DNA of 64,000 nt from contig PDZS01000011.1 of the NCBI GenBank assembly GCA_002753225.1, forward strand, positions 41,467 to 105,466, read 5' to 3'. This document shows, piece by piece, positions 24,048 to 32,893 of the stretch. Within the stretch, counting starts at the first letter, position 1. Each line of letters begins with the position of its first letter. The position numbers were made by a program, and so were the translations under genes. Source of the stretch: Deltaproteobacteria bacterium YD0425bin51. GTDB taxonomy: Bacteria; Desulfobacterota; Desulfobacteria; Desulfobacterales; YD0425bin51. The notes beneath the pieces were generated by a model. It was given only the letters and a program-made list of their open reading frames with translations. It did not search any database and had not been told where the DNA came from.

Positions 24048-24430
24048 AATTTTTACTGGTTTTACTCGGCGGAGGAATTGGCTCCATATGCCGATATGGT
24101 GTATCATTGATTGCTGTAAAGCTTTTAGGAATACGTTTTCCATGGGGAACTCTTTTTGTAAATTTGACGGGTTGTTTTTTGATAGGTATTTGTTTCGCTT
24201 TGACTGAGAGAGTAGCATGGTTTAATTCATCTTTACGCTTATTTTTCATGACAGGATTTTTAGGGGGACTGACTACTTTTTCAACTTTTGCATTAGAGAC
24301 AGTTATTGCTGAGCGAAAAGGAACAAGCATAGTATCAATTGCAAATTTTTTCGCAAACAATATTATTGGAATCGTCATGGTAATGGCAGGAATATGGATG
24401 GTTCAAATATTTTTCAAAGGTAGGTCTTAA
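24044..24430 (+). CDS. crcB: Fluoride ion channel FluC/CrcB
   Basis: 128 residues, four membrane helices. GGGIGSICRYGVSLIA, the N of FVNLTGCFLIG and the TGFLGGLTTFSTFALE pore motif with its paired Phe residues are the family hallmarks. FluC dimers release cytoplasmic fluoride. It overlaps the upstream small gene by 4 bases and is followed 3 bases later by a DUF190-CBS gene. I see no fluoride riboswitch motif before the operon. Confidence 0.95.
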   Translation: MKFLLVLLGGGIGSICRYGVSLIAVKLLGIRFPWGTLFVNLTGCFLIGICFALTERVAWFNSSLRLFFMTGFLGGLTTFSTFALETVIAERKGTSIVSIANFFANNIIGIVMVMAGIWMVQIFFKGRS

Positions 24431-24433
24431 CTT

Positions 24434-25717
24434 ATGTCAGCTAAATATCATATGGTAGATATTTTTACTAGTGAAGAAGCAAGATATGAGGGCTTTCCTT
24501 TATCTGATAAAGTGGTTGCGTATATCCAGAGTTTGAAAATTGCTGCTAGATGTATTGTTATAAGAGGAGTTGAAGGTTGTTATGAAAATGGCGAAATATC
24601 TACTCAGAACATTTTAGACATTTCCTTAAATATGCCAATCCAGATAAAGATAATCCTGCCATCTGCACAAATTGATATTGTACTTCCAGCGCTTGAAAAG
24701 ATGATTAGTGAAGGGATTATGACTGCCAATGAGATTAATATTTTTTGTCACAAAACTCAGAAAAGACTTATTCCAAGGCATCTCAAAGTAAAAGATATTA
24801 TGACGTTTCAGCCAAAGGTAGTTCAAACAGATACACCTGTAAGCGAAGTCGTTAATATTTTGTTATCATCTACATTTACAGGAGTTCCAGTAGTCGATAA
24901 AAACAACAAACCTTTAGGAGTTATTTCTCAGGGTGATCTTATTTACCGTGCAGGAATGCCTGTAAGATTAGGAATTTTAGCTGAAGCTGGCACAGAAAAC
25001 CTAAATGAAGTTTTGTCTAAGCTATCAGCTAAAAATGCCAAAGACATCATGAGCAAACCGCCAGTTTCAATTCATGAAGATAAGCAGCTGACAGAAGCGG
25101 TTAATATCATGCTTACAAAAGGATTAAAACGTCTTCCTGTTATAAATGATCAGGGGAAGCTAACAGGTATTTTATCACGTATGGATATTTTTCATACTAT
25201 TTCCAGCGAAACACCGGATTGGAATGCCATAAGAAAACAAAATATTCTTGTAGGGAATCTCAAGCTTGTTTCTGATATCATGCGAAGAGATGTGCACACT
25301 GTTTTAAATGATGCTCCCGTCAAAGAAGTTTTGAGTATTATTGACTCAAACGATATTCAAAGAGTAGCTGTTGTTGACAAAGATGGGCATTTTTTAGGAA
25401 TGATTTCAGATAGAAATCTACTATCTGCATTTTATGATCATAGAATAGGATTCTGGGGATACCTTACAACCAAATTTATTCTTGGAGAAAAAGAAAGACT
25501 AAATGAAGACTTGAAAAAGCACTTAAACAATAAAATAGCTTCTGAAGTAATGAAAGTAAATACAATAACTATTCTTGAGAGTGCAACAATTGATGAAGCA
25601 ATACGCCTGATTACAGGGAAAAAAATAAAGCGTTTGCCAGTTCTTGATCTAAATGGCAAATTTAAAGGTATGATCAGCAGGGAATCTTTGCTTAGAACAG
25701 GATTTTTAAGTTCTTAA
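24434..25717 (+). CDS. DUF190 domain fused to four CBS domains
   Basis: 427 residues. Residues 1-112 are a DUF190 domain (small ferredoxin-like fold, often encoded beside crcB). Then four CBS domains: about 118-170 (KVKDIMTFQPKVVQTDTPVS), 203-255 (AKDIMSKPPVSIHEDKQ), 280-335 (VSDIMRRDVHTVLNDAP) and 372-425 (ASEVMKVNTITILESATI). CBS pairs bind adenine nucleotides, so the protein may sense energy state and gate the neighbouring channel; this is inference. Cytoplasmic, no signal or membrane helix. Confidence 0.9.
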   Translation: MSAKYHMVDIFTSEEARYEGFPLSDKVVAYIQSLKIAARCIVIRGVEGCYENGEISTQNILDISLNMPIQIKIILPSAQIDIVLPALEKMISEGIMTANEINIFCHKTQKRLIPRHLKVKDIMTFQPKVVQTDTPVSEVVNILLSSTFTGVPVVDKNNKPLGVISQGDLIYRAGMPVRLGILAEAGTENLNEVLSKLSAKNAKDIMSKPPVSIHEDKQLTEAVNIMLTKGLKRLPVINDQGKLTGILSRMDIFHTISSETPDWNAIRKQNILVGNLKLVSDIMRRDVHTVLNDAPVKEVLSIIDSNDIQRVAVVDKDGHFLGMISDRNLLSAFYDHRIGFWGYLTTKFILGEKERLNEDLKKHLNNKIASEVMKVNTITILESATIDEAIRLITGKKIKRLPVLDLNGKFKGMISRESLLRTGFLSS

Positions 25718-25724
25718 GAAATTT

Positions 25725-25752
25725 TTGACAAAATTTACTTATATCCTATAGT
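25725..25752 (+). promoter_or_regulatory. Sigma-70-type promoter before the radical SAM gene
   Basis: A perfect TTGACA (25725-25730) and TATAGT (25747-25752) are 16 bases apart in the 90-base gap, about 50 bases upstream of the radical SAM start. This indicates a separate transcript from the fluoride operon. Confidence 0.55.
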
Positions 25753-25807
25753 TTTGCATTTTTTTGTCATTTCTGCTTTTGCAGGTTAAAAGAGGTGAAG
25801 AACAGTT

Positions 25808-26686
25808 ATGCGTTATGAAGGAAATATTTTCAGGCCTTTTAGTGAGGCTAACAGCTATCTGCTTCAATGCACGATAGGGTGTTCAAACAATCAATGTACT
25901 TTCTGCGGAATGTACAAGGATAAAAAATACCGTGTCAGAAGCCTTGAGGAAATTTTAACAGATATCCAAATGGCTCAAGAATCTTATCATAAGGTTGAGA
26001 AGGTTTTTCTCTGCGATGGAGATGCAATTGCCATTGATACGGAGATGCTTTTGAAAATTTTAAAGGCGCTCAAAGAAGCATTCCCTTTGCTGCGGCATGT
26101 AGGAAGCTATGTGGGGCCCCGTAGTACCTTACAAAAAAGTATGAATGACCTGATTCGGCTCCGTGAAGCCGGCCTTAAAAAAGCTTATATAGGTGTGGAA
26201 ACAGGAGATGAATCGCTTCTTAAGGAAATCAAAAAAGGGGTTAATTATGCCGAAATGCTAGAAGCCGGAAGGAATCTGATTGAAGCTGGGATAAATGTTT
26301 CGTCCATGGTTTTGTTGGGTCTGGCAGGAAAAGGCACCCGCTCACAAGAGCATGCTTTGGCAACTGCCCGAATAACTAATGAAATGAAACCGCACTATCT
26401 TGCCGCTCTAACTGTGACACCTGTACCGAATACTGTTCTTTACCATAAAGTCAAAAAAGGTGAATTTACCTTGTTAGATCCGTTTGAAACACTTGCCGAA
26501 ATGAAACTTCTTTTTGAGCATTTAACCATCGATAATCTTAAATTCGTTGGTATCCATGCCTCTAATTATTTACCAATCAACGGGACATTGCAAAGGGACC
26601 GTGCACAAATGATTGCAACTATTGATTCTGTACTAAAAAACAGAGATAAAGGAGCATTGCGTCAGGAGAATATGAGAGGTTTGTAA
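25808..26686 (+). CDS. Radical SAM protein
   Basis: 292 residues with an Elp3/MiaB-type radical SAM core. The cluster cysteines sit in LLQCTIGCSNNQCTFCGMYK (about residues 19-38), the last three spaced as in C-x4-C-x2-C. VEKVFLCDGDAIAID and GLKKAYIGVETGDESLLKEI fit the barrel. No extra domain follows, and the substrate is unknown; the family is usually annotated only as radical SAM protein. Codon use is visibly richer in G+C than its neighbours (46% at 26101-26220 by hand count). GAGGTGAAG precedes the ATG. Confidence 0.9.
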   Translation: MRYEGNIFRPFSEANSYLLQCTIGCSNNQCTFCGMYKDKKYRVRSLEEILTDIQMAQESYHKVEKVFLCDGDAIAIDTEMLLKILKALKEAFPLLRHVGSYVGPRSTLQKSMNDLIRLREAGLKKAYIGVETGDESLLKEIKKGVNYAEMLEAGRNLIEAGINVSSMVLLGLAGKGTRSQEHALATARITNEMKPHYLAALTVTPVPNTVLYHKVKKGEFTLLDPFETLAEMKLLFEHLTIDNLKFVGIHASNYLPINGTLQRDRAQMIATIDSVLKNRDKGALRQENMRGL

Positions 26687-26692
26687 TTTTAT

Positions 26693-27232
26693 ATGAAAAA
26701 ATGTCCCAGATGCCATATCAAGCAAGATGAAATTGTTGAGGAATGCCAATATTGTGGTCTTAATTTTAATGAATTAGAGACAGATGATAAAAGTAAAAAG
26801 AAGAATTATAATTCAATAATAATAATATCTGTTTTGATTGCTTTATCTTTAATATTTTTTTTAAATTTTTCTTCTAAATTTCAACAAAATCAGATACCCC
26901 AATTAAATAGCAATGAAAAAAGCAATAAATCTGAATTCATGGATATGGCTAAAAATTTAACTAAGGACCAAAATCTAAATTTAATAATAGACAGTTATTT
27001 ACCTAAAAGCAACAACACTAGTTCTATATATGAATTTATAGCTTCAATAATATTTGGCATTATAGGGATGATATATTTTGGTTATGGTAAGAAAAAAAAT
27101 GAGTTTGCAATAATGATTTCTGGTATACTCTTAATGGTTTATCCTTATATTATAGATAATTTGATTATTGGTATAATTACAGGAGTATTTTTAACTTTTT
27201 TACCCCTTATCATCAACTTATTAAAAAATTAA
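26693..27232 (+). CDS. Zinc-ribbon membrane protein of unknown function
   Basis: 179 residues. The N-terminus has a two-knuckle zinc ribbon (CPRCHIKQDEIVEECQYCGL). Hydrophobic helices follow at about 42-59 (IIIISVLIALSLIFFLNF), 107-128 and 133-176, with a polar Asn/Gln/Ser-rich stretch between the first and second. Such zinc_ribbon plus membrane proteins are common but uncharacterised. It starts 6 bases after the radical SAM stop and may share its transcript, though its base composition is far more AT-rich. Confidence 0.75.
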   Translation: MKKCPRCHIKQDEIVEECQYCGLNFNELETDDKSKKKNYNSIIIISVLIALSLIFFLNFSSKFQQNQIPQLNSNEKSNKSEFMDMAKNLTKDQNLNLIIDSYLPKSNNTSSIYEFIASIIFGIIGMIYFGYGKKKNEFAIMISGILLMVYPYIIDNLIIGIITGVFLTFLPLIINLLKN

Positions 27233-27241
27233 AGTATACGC

Positions 27242-28552
27242 TTATTTACCCTCTTTATCTTTTATTCCAAAAAGATTTTTAAAATAATCCCATGCTTCTT
27301 TCATTTCTTTTTCTATTTCTTTTCCAAGATCTCCATTTATACCCCATTGATCAGACTGAGGTGTACTAGATTCTTGAGGTTTTGAAAAAATAAGTGATTC
27401 AGGTACGAAACTAAAGTCAATCTTTTCCTTTTCTTCCTGAATTAGATTAGATGGTGTTTGAAAGCTATTTGGTTGTTCAACTTGAGAATCAGCAGGTTTT
27501 TGGACTTCAGCTTTTTGGTCAGTTAAATCTATTTGGTACATATGCTGAACTTCTCCGCTTTCTTTTACATAAAGACCAGTTTTACGCAGCATTCCTTGAA
27601 CTTGATTTTGGTCATTGGTTATAGAAAAATCAGAGTCGACAGAACCAAGATAAATAGCTCCTACATCTGCTCCTTTTAATCCAGTTAATGTTGATTGACC
27701 TTTTTCATCTTTCTTCCATATTTTTAATTCGTTATATACTGCATCATTTTCATCAATCCAATTATTTTTATCCGTGTCGTATGCTGCTAATTCTTGATAT
27801 CCATTCCCAGTACCAGGACCGAATAGCTCAGAACCATTATTAATCTTCCCATCTTGATTAATATCAATTGCTAAAAATCCGCTACCAGATTTTAAAGAAG
27901 CAAGTTCTTCATCAGTTCCATCAGAATTTAAGTCAAATTTAAACATAGTATCAGAAAGTTCAGGAGCTTTTCCATCAAAACTAATTACTAAAGGATCAGT
28001 TGCATTTGCATTGCCATCAATAATTTCTGATCCAAGAGTAATGGAATTCCTTGACATTTCCAATTGGAGCCCAAATTTTATTTCACGATTGTCCTCTGTT
28101 TTAATTATTCCAGCTGACGTTACTCTAGTCAATTCTGCTTCTTGCCGTACAAATGTCCTAAGGGTTTTGATTTCTAATTGTAAATTATTTGTTTGTGGCT
28201 GATTATTTTGTGCAGTTTCTGGTCTTTCTCTTTTCCTTACTATTTCTTTTACAGAAACATCTCTTCCTATTGAACTTCTGGCAATTGCTCCTAAAAGTGA
28301 TTTTGTATCTTTATCTTTTTTAGAGTTAACATCATCTGCTTTATATATTTCAGTCGTTCCTGATGTTTTGTTATGCTTTTGAGAATATATTTTCATTCTA
28401 GCTTCTTCTGATATGGAGACTCTATCAGATAATAAGCCAACTCTAGGCTGTATAAGGCGAGGTGCTGATATTTGAACGCTTTGGTTTATTATTTCTTTTT
28501 GGCGGTAATCATGGAAGGATTCCATATTAATAGATGCGTTAGATATTTTCAT
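27242..28552 (-). CDS. Calcium-binding (EF-hand-like) protein
   Basis: 436 residues. The middle (about 205-300) carries EF-hand or dockerin-like loops: DLNSDGTDEEL, DINQDGKINNGSELFG and DTDKNNWIDENDAVY, followed by LKIWKKDEKGQSTLTGLKG and GAIYLGS, an arrangement common in uncharacterised proteobacterial proteins. The N-terminus has DRVSISEEA, often found in flagellum- or export-related proteins; no signal peptide is seen. The last 90 residues are Pro/Gln/Glu-rich. Start ATG 28552 has GGAGG 5 bases upstream. Function unknown. Confidence 0.8.
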   Translation of the reverse strand: MKISNASINMESFHDYRQKEIINQSVQISAPRLIQPRVGLLSDRVSISEEARMKIYSQKHNKTSGTTEIYKADDVNSKKDKDTKSLLGAIARSSIGRDVSVKEIVRKRERPETAQNNQPQTNNLQLEIKTLRTFVRQEAELTRVTSAGIIKTEDNREIKFGLQLEMSRNSITLGSEIIDGNANATDPLVISFDGKAPELSDTMFKFDLNSDGTDEELASLKSGSGFLAIDINQDGKINNGSELFGPGTGNGYQELAAYDTDKNNWIDENDAVYNELKIWKKDEKGQSTLTGLKGADVGAIYLGSVDSDFSITNDQNQVQGMLRKTGLYVKESGEVQHMYQIDLTDQKAEVQKPADSQVEQPNSFQTPSNLIQEEKEKIDFSFVPESLIFSKPQESSTPQSDQWGINGDLGKEIEKEMKEAWDYFKNLFGIKDKEGK

Positions 28553-28615
28553 CAAAACCTCCTTTTTTCTTATATTTTTATTTCGGCATTTTGATGAATT
28601 ATCTTTAGATAAATT

Positions 28616-29800
28616 TTATGGGGTAAAAGCGCCTTGGGCTGTCATAATTTCTTGAAAAATTTCATCAGCAGCTCCAAGAATATCTACAGGAGGATCATAT
28701 CCAATAATTTGAGCTTCTCCAAGATTAATTGCAATTTTTGAAGGATCTTCAAAAATCATCCCAATATCTCTGGGCTTTGCTCCGTTTAATATTTTAGCAA
28801 TAACTTCAGCATGAAACCTTCCTACATATTTGAATCCTGCTTGAGAAATACTGAACAAAACGCCATGTTTTACTTCTTCAGAGCCATTCTGAGAAAATGT
28901 AGGTATTTTATATTTATTTAATGACTTCATTAGACGGGGTAAATTTTTTAGATCTAATCCATTATTTGTAGTTAAATACATGGCATCAATTTTAGGAGCT
29001 AATTCTTCATGGCATTTTATTAGAGATGAATAAGATTGATTGATATCTGGAACATCGCCTGCAGAGAAACATGTGACAATTTCAAATCCTCTTTCCTTTG
29101 CCACTTTTTCAACTTCTTCTAACGCCGCATAGCTTCTGCCAGAAGGAGTATCCTGATAAGAAATACCAAGTCTTTTAAATCCAACAATATCATGGAATAA
29201 CCTTATTTGTCTTTGATGAATAGAGGGATCAATTTGTGCATGAAGAAAGTCATAACCTGAATCTGATAGACTTTTAATAATTTTAGCTCTAAGAGGATCT
29301 GAAGCTGAGCAAACAACTGTTGGAGTACTATTTTTATCATTTGCTAAATCTTGACCAGCCCATGTCCCCATGGCTATTATTAAATTAATATCTTTTTTAT
29401 TTTTTAATCGAGTTAGGACTGTTTCTTGGTTTGTTTTTCTCAACTTGTCATCCCAGTTAGATGACCAATATGCATTTTCAAGAAAATTAATATATTTACT
29501 TTTTGCATTTTTTGAAAGCCATCTCCAAAGTTCACTAGTATCATCCATATTTTTAAAATTGGGGAATTCCAAAGGTTCTTCTATCCAACCCAGATCAGAC
29601 AATGCATTAACTATTGCCTTTAGCACAATAGGATAATTAGGATATGTTCCACCTTCAAGATATCCAATATTCCACAATTTACCACTATTTGTTTTAGGAG
29701 AAGTGCCATATTTTTCTTTATCGCTACCTGCATTACATGTGCTTGTAATCAAAGCATAAATAATTATAAATACAAAAATTAGTTTGCGATAAAAATACAT
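28616..29800 (-). CDS. ABC-type substrate-binding protein, probable lipoprotein
   Basis: 394 residues. The N-terminus is hydrophobic (FVFIIIYALITSTC) and ends in a possible lipobox Cys at about residue 22. The rest resembles the COG2984 / ABC sugar-type periplasmic binding proteins: IAMGTWAGQDLANDKNSTPT, VVCSASDPLRAKII, KRLGISYQDTPSGRSYAALE and ISQAGFKYVGRFHAEVIAKI. No permease or ATPase genes are adjacent, so it may serve sensing or an unlinked transporter. GGAGG precedes the ATG by 8 bases. Confidence 0.8.
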   Translation of the reverse strand: MYFYRKLIFVFIIIYALITSTCNAGSDKEKYGTSPKTNSGKLWNIGYLEGGTYPNYPIVLKAIVNALSDLGWIEEPLEFPNFKNMDDTSELWRWLSKNAKSKYINFLENAYWSSNWDDKLRKTNQETVLTRLKNKKDINLIIAMGTWAGQDLANDKNSTPTVVCSASDPLRAKIIKSLSDSGYDFLHAQIDPSIHQRQIRLFHDIVGFKRLGISYQDTPSGRSYAALEEVEKVAKERGFEIVTCFSAGDVPDINQSYSSLIKCHEELAPKIDAMYLTTNNGLDLKNLPRLMKSLNKYKIPTFSQNGSEEVKHGVLFSISQAGFKYVGRFHAEVIAKILNGAKPRDIGMIFEDPSKIAINLGEAQIIGYDPPVDILGAADEIFQEIMTAQGAFTP

Positions 29801-29880
29801 TCTTTAAACCTCCATTATTTAAAGTTTATATGCAGAATTCATTTAGCACTTAATATTTTTATTTACAAGAATTTTTAGGC

Positions 29881-30189
29881 TTACTCTTGGGAAGGTTCTA
29901 TAGGTTCATCATACTTATAGTATTTGTCTTCCTCATTTTGTTCAGGTAATGGTTGGGGTTCTTGATTTGAATTCCCATTTGGAGGTTGCAACTCTTCTTC
30001 TATAGTGGAAGTATCCATTGTTGATGTTTGTTCTTGGGATTGTGTTTGAGTTTCTATATTGGTTTCTTGGTTGTAATTGGGATTTGCATCTGTAAGATTT
30101 GTGTCTGATGCATAAATTGTAAAAGAAAAAAAGTTTAATAAAGATAAAAAAATTATAAAGGTAGTCATTTTTAAAAAAAAATTATACAT
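29881..30189 (-). CDS. Small secreted Gln/Glu/Pro-rich protein
   Basis: 102 residues. A clear signal peptide (TFIIFLSLLNFFSFTIYASD, cleavage after about residue 27) precedes a low-complexity acidic stretch rich in Gln, Glu, Asn, Thr and Pro. No domain is recognised. GGAGGT 9 bases before the ATG and the signal peptide argue that it is real. It is on the same strand as, and downstream of nothing but, the divergent cheY region. Confidence 0.65.
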   Translation of the reverse strand: MYNFFLKMTTFIIFLSLLNFFSFTIYASDTNLTDANPNYNQETNIETQTQSQEQTSTMDTSTIEEELQPPNGNSNQEPQPLPEQNEEDKYYKYDEPIEPSQE

Positions 30190-30281
30190 TCAAAATATAC
30201 CTCCAAAAGCATATATATTATAATTATTTTCATTTGTTAAAGATATACTTAAAATTCAGAATTGCCAATAGCTATTTTTAT

Positions 30282-30310
30282 TTGATAAAATATATTAATA
30301 CATGATATAA
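30282..30310 (+). promoter_or_regulatory. Possible cheY promoter
   Basis: TTGATA (30282-30287) and ATATAA (30305-30310; or TATAAG one base on) are spaced 17-18 bases, about 25 bases upstream of the cheY start in the divergent gap. Confidence 0.35.
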
Positions 30311-30332
30311 GGATATTGTTAAGGAGGGCTAT

Positions 30333-30710
30333 ATGGATACTTCAATAAAAATTCTTATTGTAGATGATTTTGCAACAATGCGTAGGATTTTAAAGAATAT
30401 TTTAAAACAAATTGGCTTTAAGAACATAGATGAAGCTGACGACGGCGCTAATGCCCTAGAACAACTTAAAACAGTTAAGTATGATCTCATTATCTCTGAT
30501 TGGAACATGCCTAAAATGACAGGTTTAGAACTTTTAAAAAATGTCAGAAGTATGCCAGATTTTAAAAGTACTCCATTTTTGATGGTAACTGCAGAGGCTC
30601 AAAAGCAAAATGTTATTGAGGCGGTTCAAGCAGGAGTATCAAATTATGTTGTAAAACCTTTCACTGCTGAGGCAATATCTGATAAGTTGAGTAAAATTTT
30701 AAACAAATAA
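30333..30710 (+). CDS. cheY: CheY-type single-domain response regulator
   Basis: 125 residues, receiver domain only. Acidic pocket DD at 11-12, phospho-acceptor Asp56 in ISDWNMP, conserved Thr in MVTAEA and Lys in NYVVKPF, and the helix-4 VIEAVQAGVSNYV are all as in CheY. It probably binds the flagellar motor switch after phosphorylation by CheA, though no other chemotaxis gene lies nearby. AAGGAGGGC precedes the ATG. A PilZ gene converges on it. Confidence 0.9.
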   Translation: MDTSIKILIVDDFATMRRILKNILKQIGFKNIDEADDGANALEQLKTVKYDLIISDWNMPKMTGLELLKNVRSMPDFKSTPFLMVTAEAQKQNVIEAVQAGVSNYVVKPFTAEAISDKLSKILNK

Positions 30711-30764
30711 TTATCAAAAAACAAAGCTTTAGTATGCTTTTAAAAAATCTAATGAAGAGTCTTT

Positions 30765-31415
30765 TTACATTCGTTCTTTTATAACTTCAATAAAATCCTC
30801 AATTTTTTGTTGAAGTTCCTCTTCAAGATCGACAAATTGTATGCCAAGTATTATTTCTAAATTTTTGTTTTTAATGTTTCGTATTAAGCCGTAAATATTT
30901 TGTTCTCCTGACATTCCAGGAAACAGACATTTTAAAGTGATGATTTCACCTTGACTTACAGCTATTTGATTTTCATCTTTTGAAAAACGGATTGAGACCC
31001 CACACCCTTTGGGGCTCATATCTACAATTATAGCTTCTTTTTCTCCACCTTTTATAGTTGTTTTTGCAGGAATAGCACAGTTTATTCTTTCTGTAGAACG
31101 AAGATCATGATGAACAAATTTTTTTGGAAATTCAATAAATACTAGTTTAAATGGTTTTGAGACAAAATCAATTAATTTGCTTTTAAATGCTACAATTTTA
31201 CCTTCATCTAGAAATTTTATTATAAACTCTGTCCCTGGAAATAATTTGTGTTTTACAGATTCAAAAGGATTAGGCGGTTTAATTATGAGATATTGATTGG
31301 CTTCCAAGCCAATTAGGAAACTATTTACAGGAGTGGCTATTCCCTGTATATTAACTTGTAATTTGATTCCTGCTTCTAGGTTTACTTGTTTTTTAGATTG
31401 GCTTTCTGTAAACAT
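30765..31415 (-). CDS. PilZ-domain protein with YcgR-like N-terminal domain
   Basis: 216 residues. Residues 10-100 match the flagellar brake (YcgR_2 or PilZN-like) domain, and residues 103-215 a PilZ domain with the c-di-GMP motifs R106-S-T-E-R110 and D132-M-S-P-K-G137. It should bind c-di-GMP and slow or alter motility. Convergent with cheY, so the two form a small motility-control pair; a diguanylate cyclase is encoded 9 kb away. GAAGGA precedes the ATG. Confidence 0.9.
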   Translation of the reverse strand: MFTESQSKKQVNLEAGIKLQVNIQGIATPVNSFLIGLEANQYLIIKPPNPFESVKHKLFPGTEFIIKFLDEGKIVAFKSKLIDFVSKPFKLVFIEFPKKFVHHDLRSTERINCAIPAKTTIKGGEKEAIIVDMSPKGCGVSIRFSKDENQIAVSQGEIITLKCLFPGMSGEQNIYGLIRNIKNKNLEIILGIQFVDLEEELQQKIEDFIEVIKERM

Positions 31416-31428
31416 AAATATGATTCCT

Positions 31429-32472
31429 TCAAGGCGAAATTTTTAGCATTCTGTCAAGCGCTTTTTTTGCATCAATTTTTAAATCATAAGGAACATCAAC
31501 TACATTAATCTTTCCAATATTTTCAATCACCATTAGGAGGTTTTCTAAGTTGATTTTATACATATTTGGACATAATGAGTGATGCAGTTCTATAATATTT
31601 TTATCAGGATTTTCTATTTTTAACCTTTGAATTAGATTTATTTCTGTACCAATAATAATTGTAGAACCTGGTTTTGCGTTTTCAACATATTTTACAATAA
31701 AACTAGTCGAGCCAACTGCATCAGCTTCTTTTACGAGTTCTATTGGGCATTCAGGGTGAACAACAATTTTACTATCAGGGTATTTTTTTCTAGCCTCTGT
31801 TATATGTTCTACTTTAAACCGAGTATGGACAAGACAATAACCATCCCATAAAATGATTTTTGCCTTTTTTATATCATTTTCTGTATTACCACCTAAAGGT
31901 TTATCATACTTCCATAGGATTATTTCTTCAGGCTGAATTCCCATTGCTATTGCTGTATTTCTTCCTAGATGTTGGTCTGGAAGAAATAAAACTTTTTCCC
32001 GTAAACTAAGTCCCCATTTTATTGCAGCGTTAGCATTGGATGAAGTGCATATAGTTCCACCTTTTTTACCACAAAAAGCTTTGATTTGAGCATCTGAATT
32101 TATATAAAGAACAGGCATTATTGAATCTTCAGGTACAAATCTTTTAAGTTCATCCCAAACTTTCTCAACCATATAAACATCAGCCATATCAGCCATCCAA
32201 CATCCTGCATTGGTATCAGGTATTTGAACAATTTGTCCTTCATTAGATAAAATAGAAGCACTTTCTGCCATAAAATGAACGCCGCAGAAAACAATGAATT
32301 TAGCGTTTTGGTCATTTGCTGCCTTTTGTGAAAGCGCAAAAGAATCTCCGCAGAAGTTACCTACATCAACTATCTCTTTTCTTTGATATTGATGTGTTAA
32401 AATGAGAAGTTTATTACCTAAATCTTTCTTTATCTTTAAAATTTCTTCTTTAGTTTGTTCTTCATTTTTCAT
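31429..32472 (-). CDS. nadA: Quinolinate synthase A
   Basis: About 347 residues. NadA condenses iminoaspartate and dihydroxyacetone phosphate to quinolinate in NAD synthesis, using a [4Fe-4S] cluster. Candidate cluster cysteines lie in IVFCGVHFMAESA, HPECPIE and LCPNMYKIN; AHYYQ of the family appears as LTHQYQR. ATG 32472 is chosen with GGAG about 12 bases upstream; upstream ATG 32484 or GTG 32505 are alternatives. The start overlaps the end of the MOSC gene. nadB and nadC are not in the window. Confidence 0.93.
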   Translation of the reverse strand: MKNEEQTKEEILKIKKDLGNKLLILTHQYQRKEIVDVGNFCGDSFALSQKAANDQNAKFIVFCGVHFMAESASILSNEGQIVQIPDTNAGCWMADMADVYMVEKVWDELKRFVPEDSIMPVLYINSDAQIKAFCGKKGGTICTSSNANAAIKWGLSLREKVLFLPDQHLGRNTAIAMGIQPEEIILWKYDKPLGGNTENDIKKAKIILWDGYCLVHTRFKVEHITEARKKYPDSKIVVHPECPIELVKEADAVGSTSFIVKYVENAKPGSTIIIGTEINLIQRLKIENPDKNIIELHHSLCPNMYKINLENLLMVIENIGKINVVDVPYDLKIDAKKALDRMLKISP

Positions 32473-32893
32473 ATGAAATTTCATCTCCACAATAAATATT
32501 ACCACCTTCTATAACTTTTGCAAATATTCCTTCACGCGGCATTATACAATCACCAGCCATATAATATATTGCGCATTTATTATGGCACTCTTTGCCTATT
32601 TGAGTAATTTCAACTATAACAGAATCACCCAGTTTAAATCGAGTACCAATTTCTATTTTACTCCAGTCAATTCCTAATGTTGCAATATTTTCTGCAAAAT
32701 CTCCAAAGGAAACATTTAATCCCCTTGATTTAGCCTCTTCAATTTTTTCACTGGATAAAAAACTTATCTGTCTATGCCAATTACCAGAATGAGCATCACC
32801 TTCAATGCCATAGTCTTTTAATACATTTGCTGATTGTACAGGTATCTTTTTTGTACCTTTTTTTTTGCTCGTTGCGATTGATATTATCTTCAT
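32462..32893 (-). CDS. MOSC-domain protein
   Basis: 143 residues, essentially a lone MOSC domain: GIEGDAHSGNWHRQISFLS, FGDFAENIATLGIDW and the conserved Cys in IGKECHNKCAIYYMAGDCIM. MOSC proteins are linked to molybdenum cofactor sulfur transfer or handling of sulfur carriers. Stand-alone MOSC proteins of this length often occur in molybdopterin gene sets; here it lies between copA and nadA, overlapping both. Confidence 0.88.
   Translation of the reverse strand: MKIISIATSKKKGTKKIPVQSANVLKDYGIEGDAHSGNWHRQISFLSSEKIEEAKSRGLNVSFGDFAENIATLGIDWSKIEIGTRFKLGDSVIVEITQIGKECHNKCAIYYMAGDCIMPREGIFAKVIEGGNIYCGDEISYEK

Noticed and set aside
30711..30764. Bidirectional terminator between cheY and the PilZ gene
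   Set aside because: Only a 5-bp AAAGC/GCTTT stem is visible; too weak to call.
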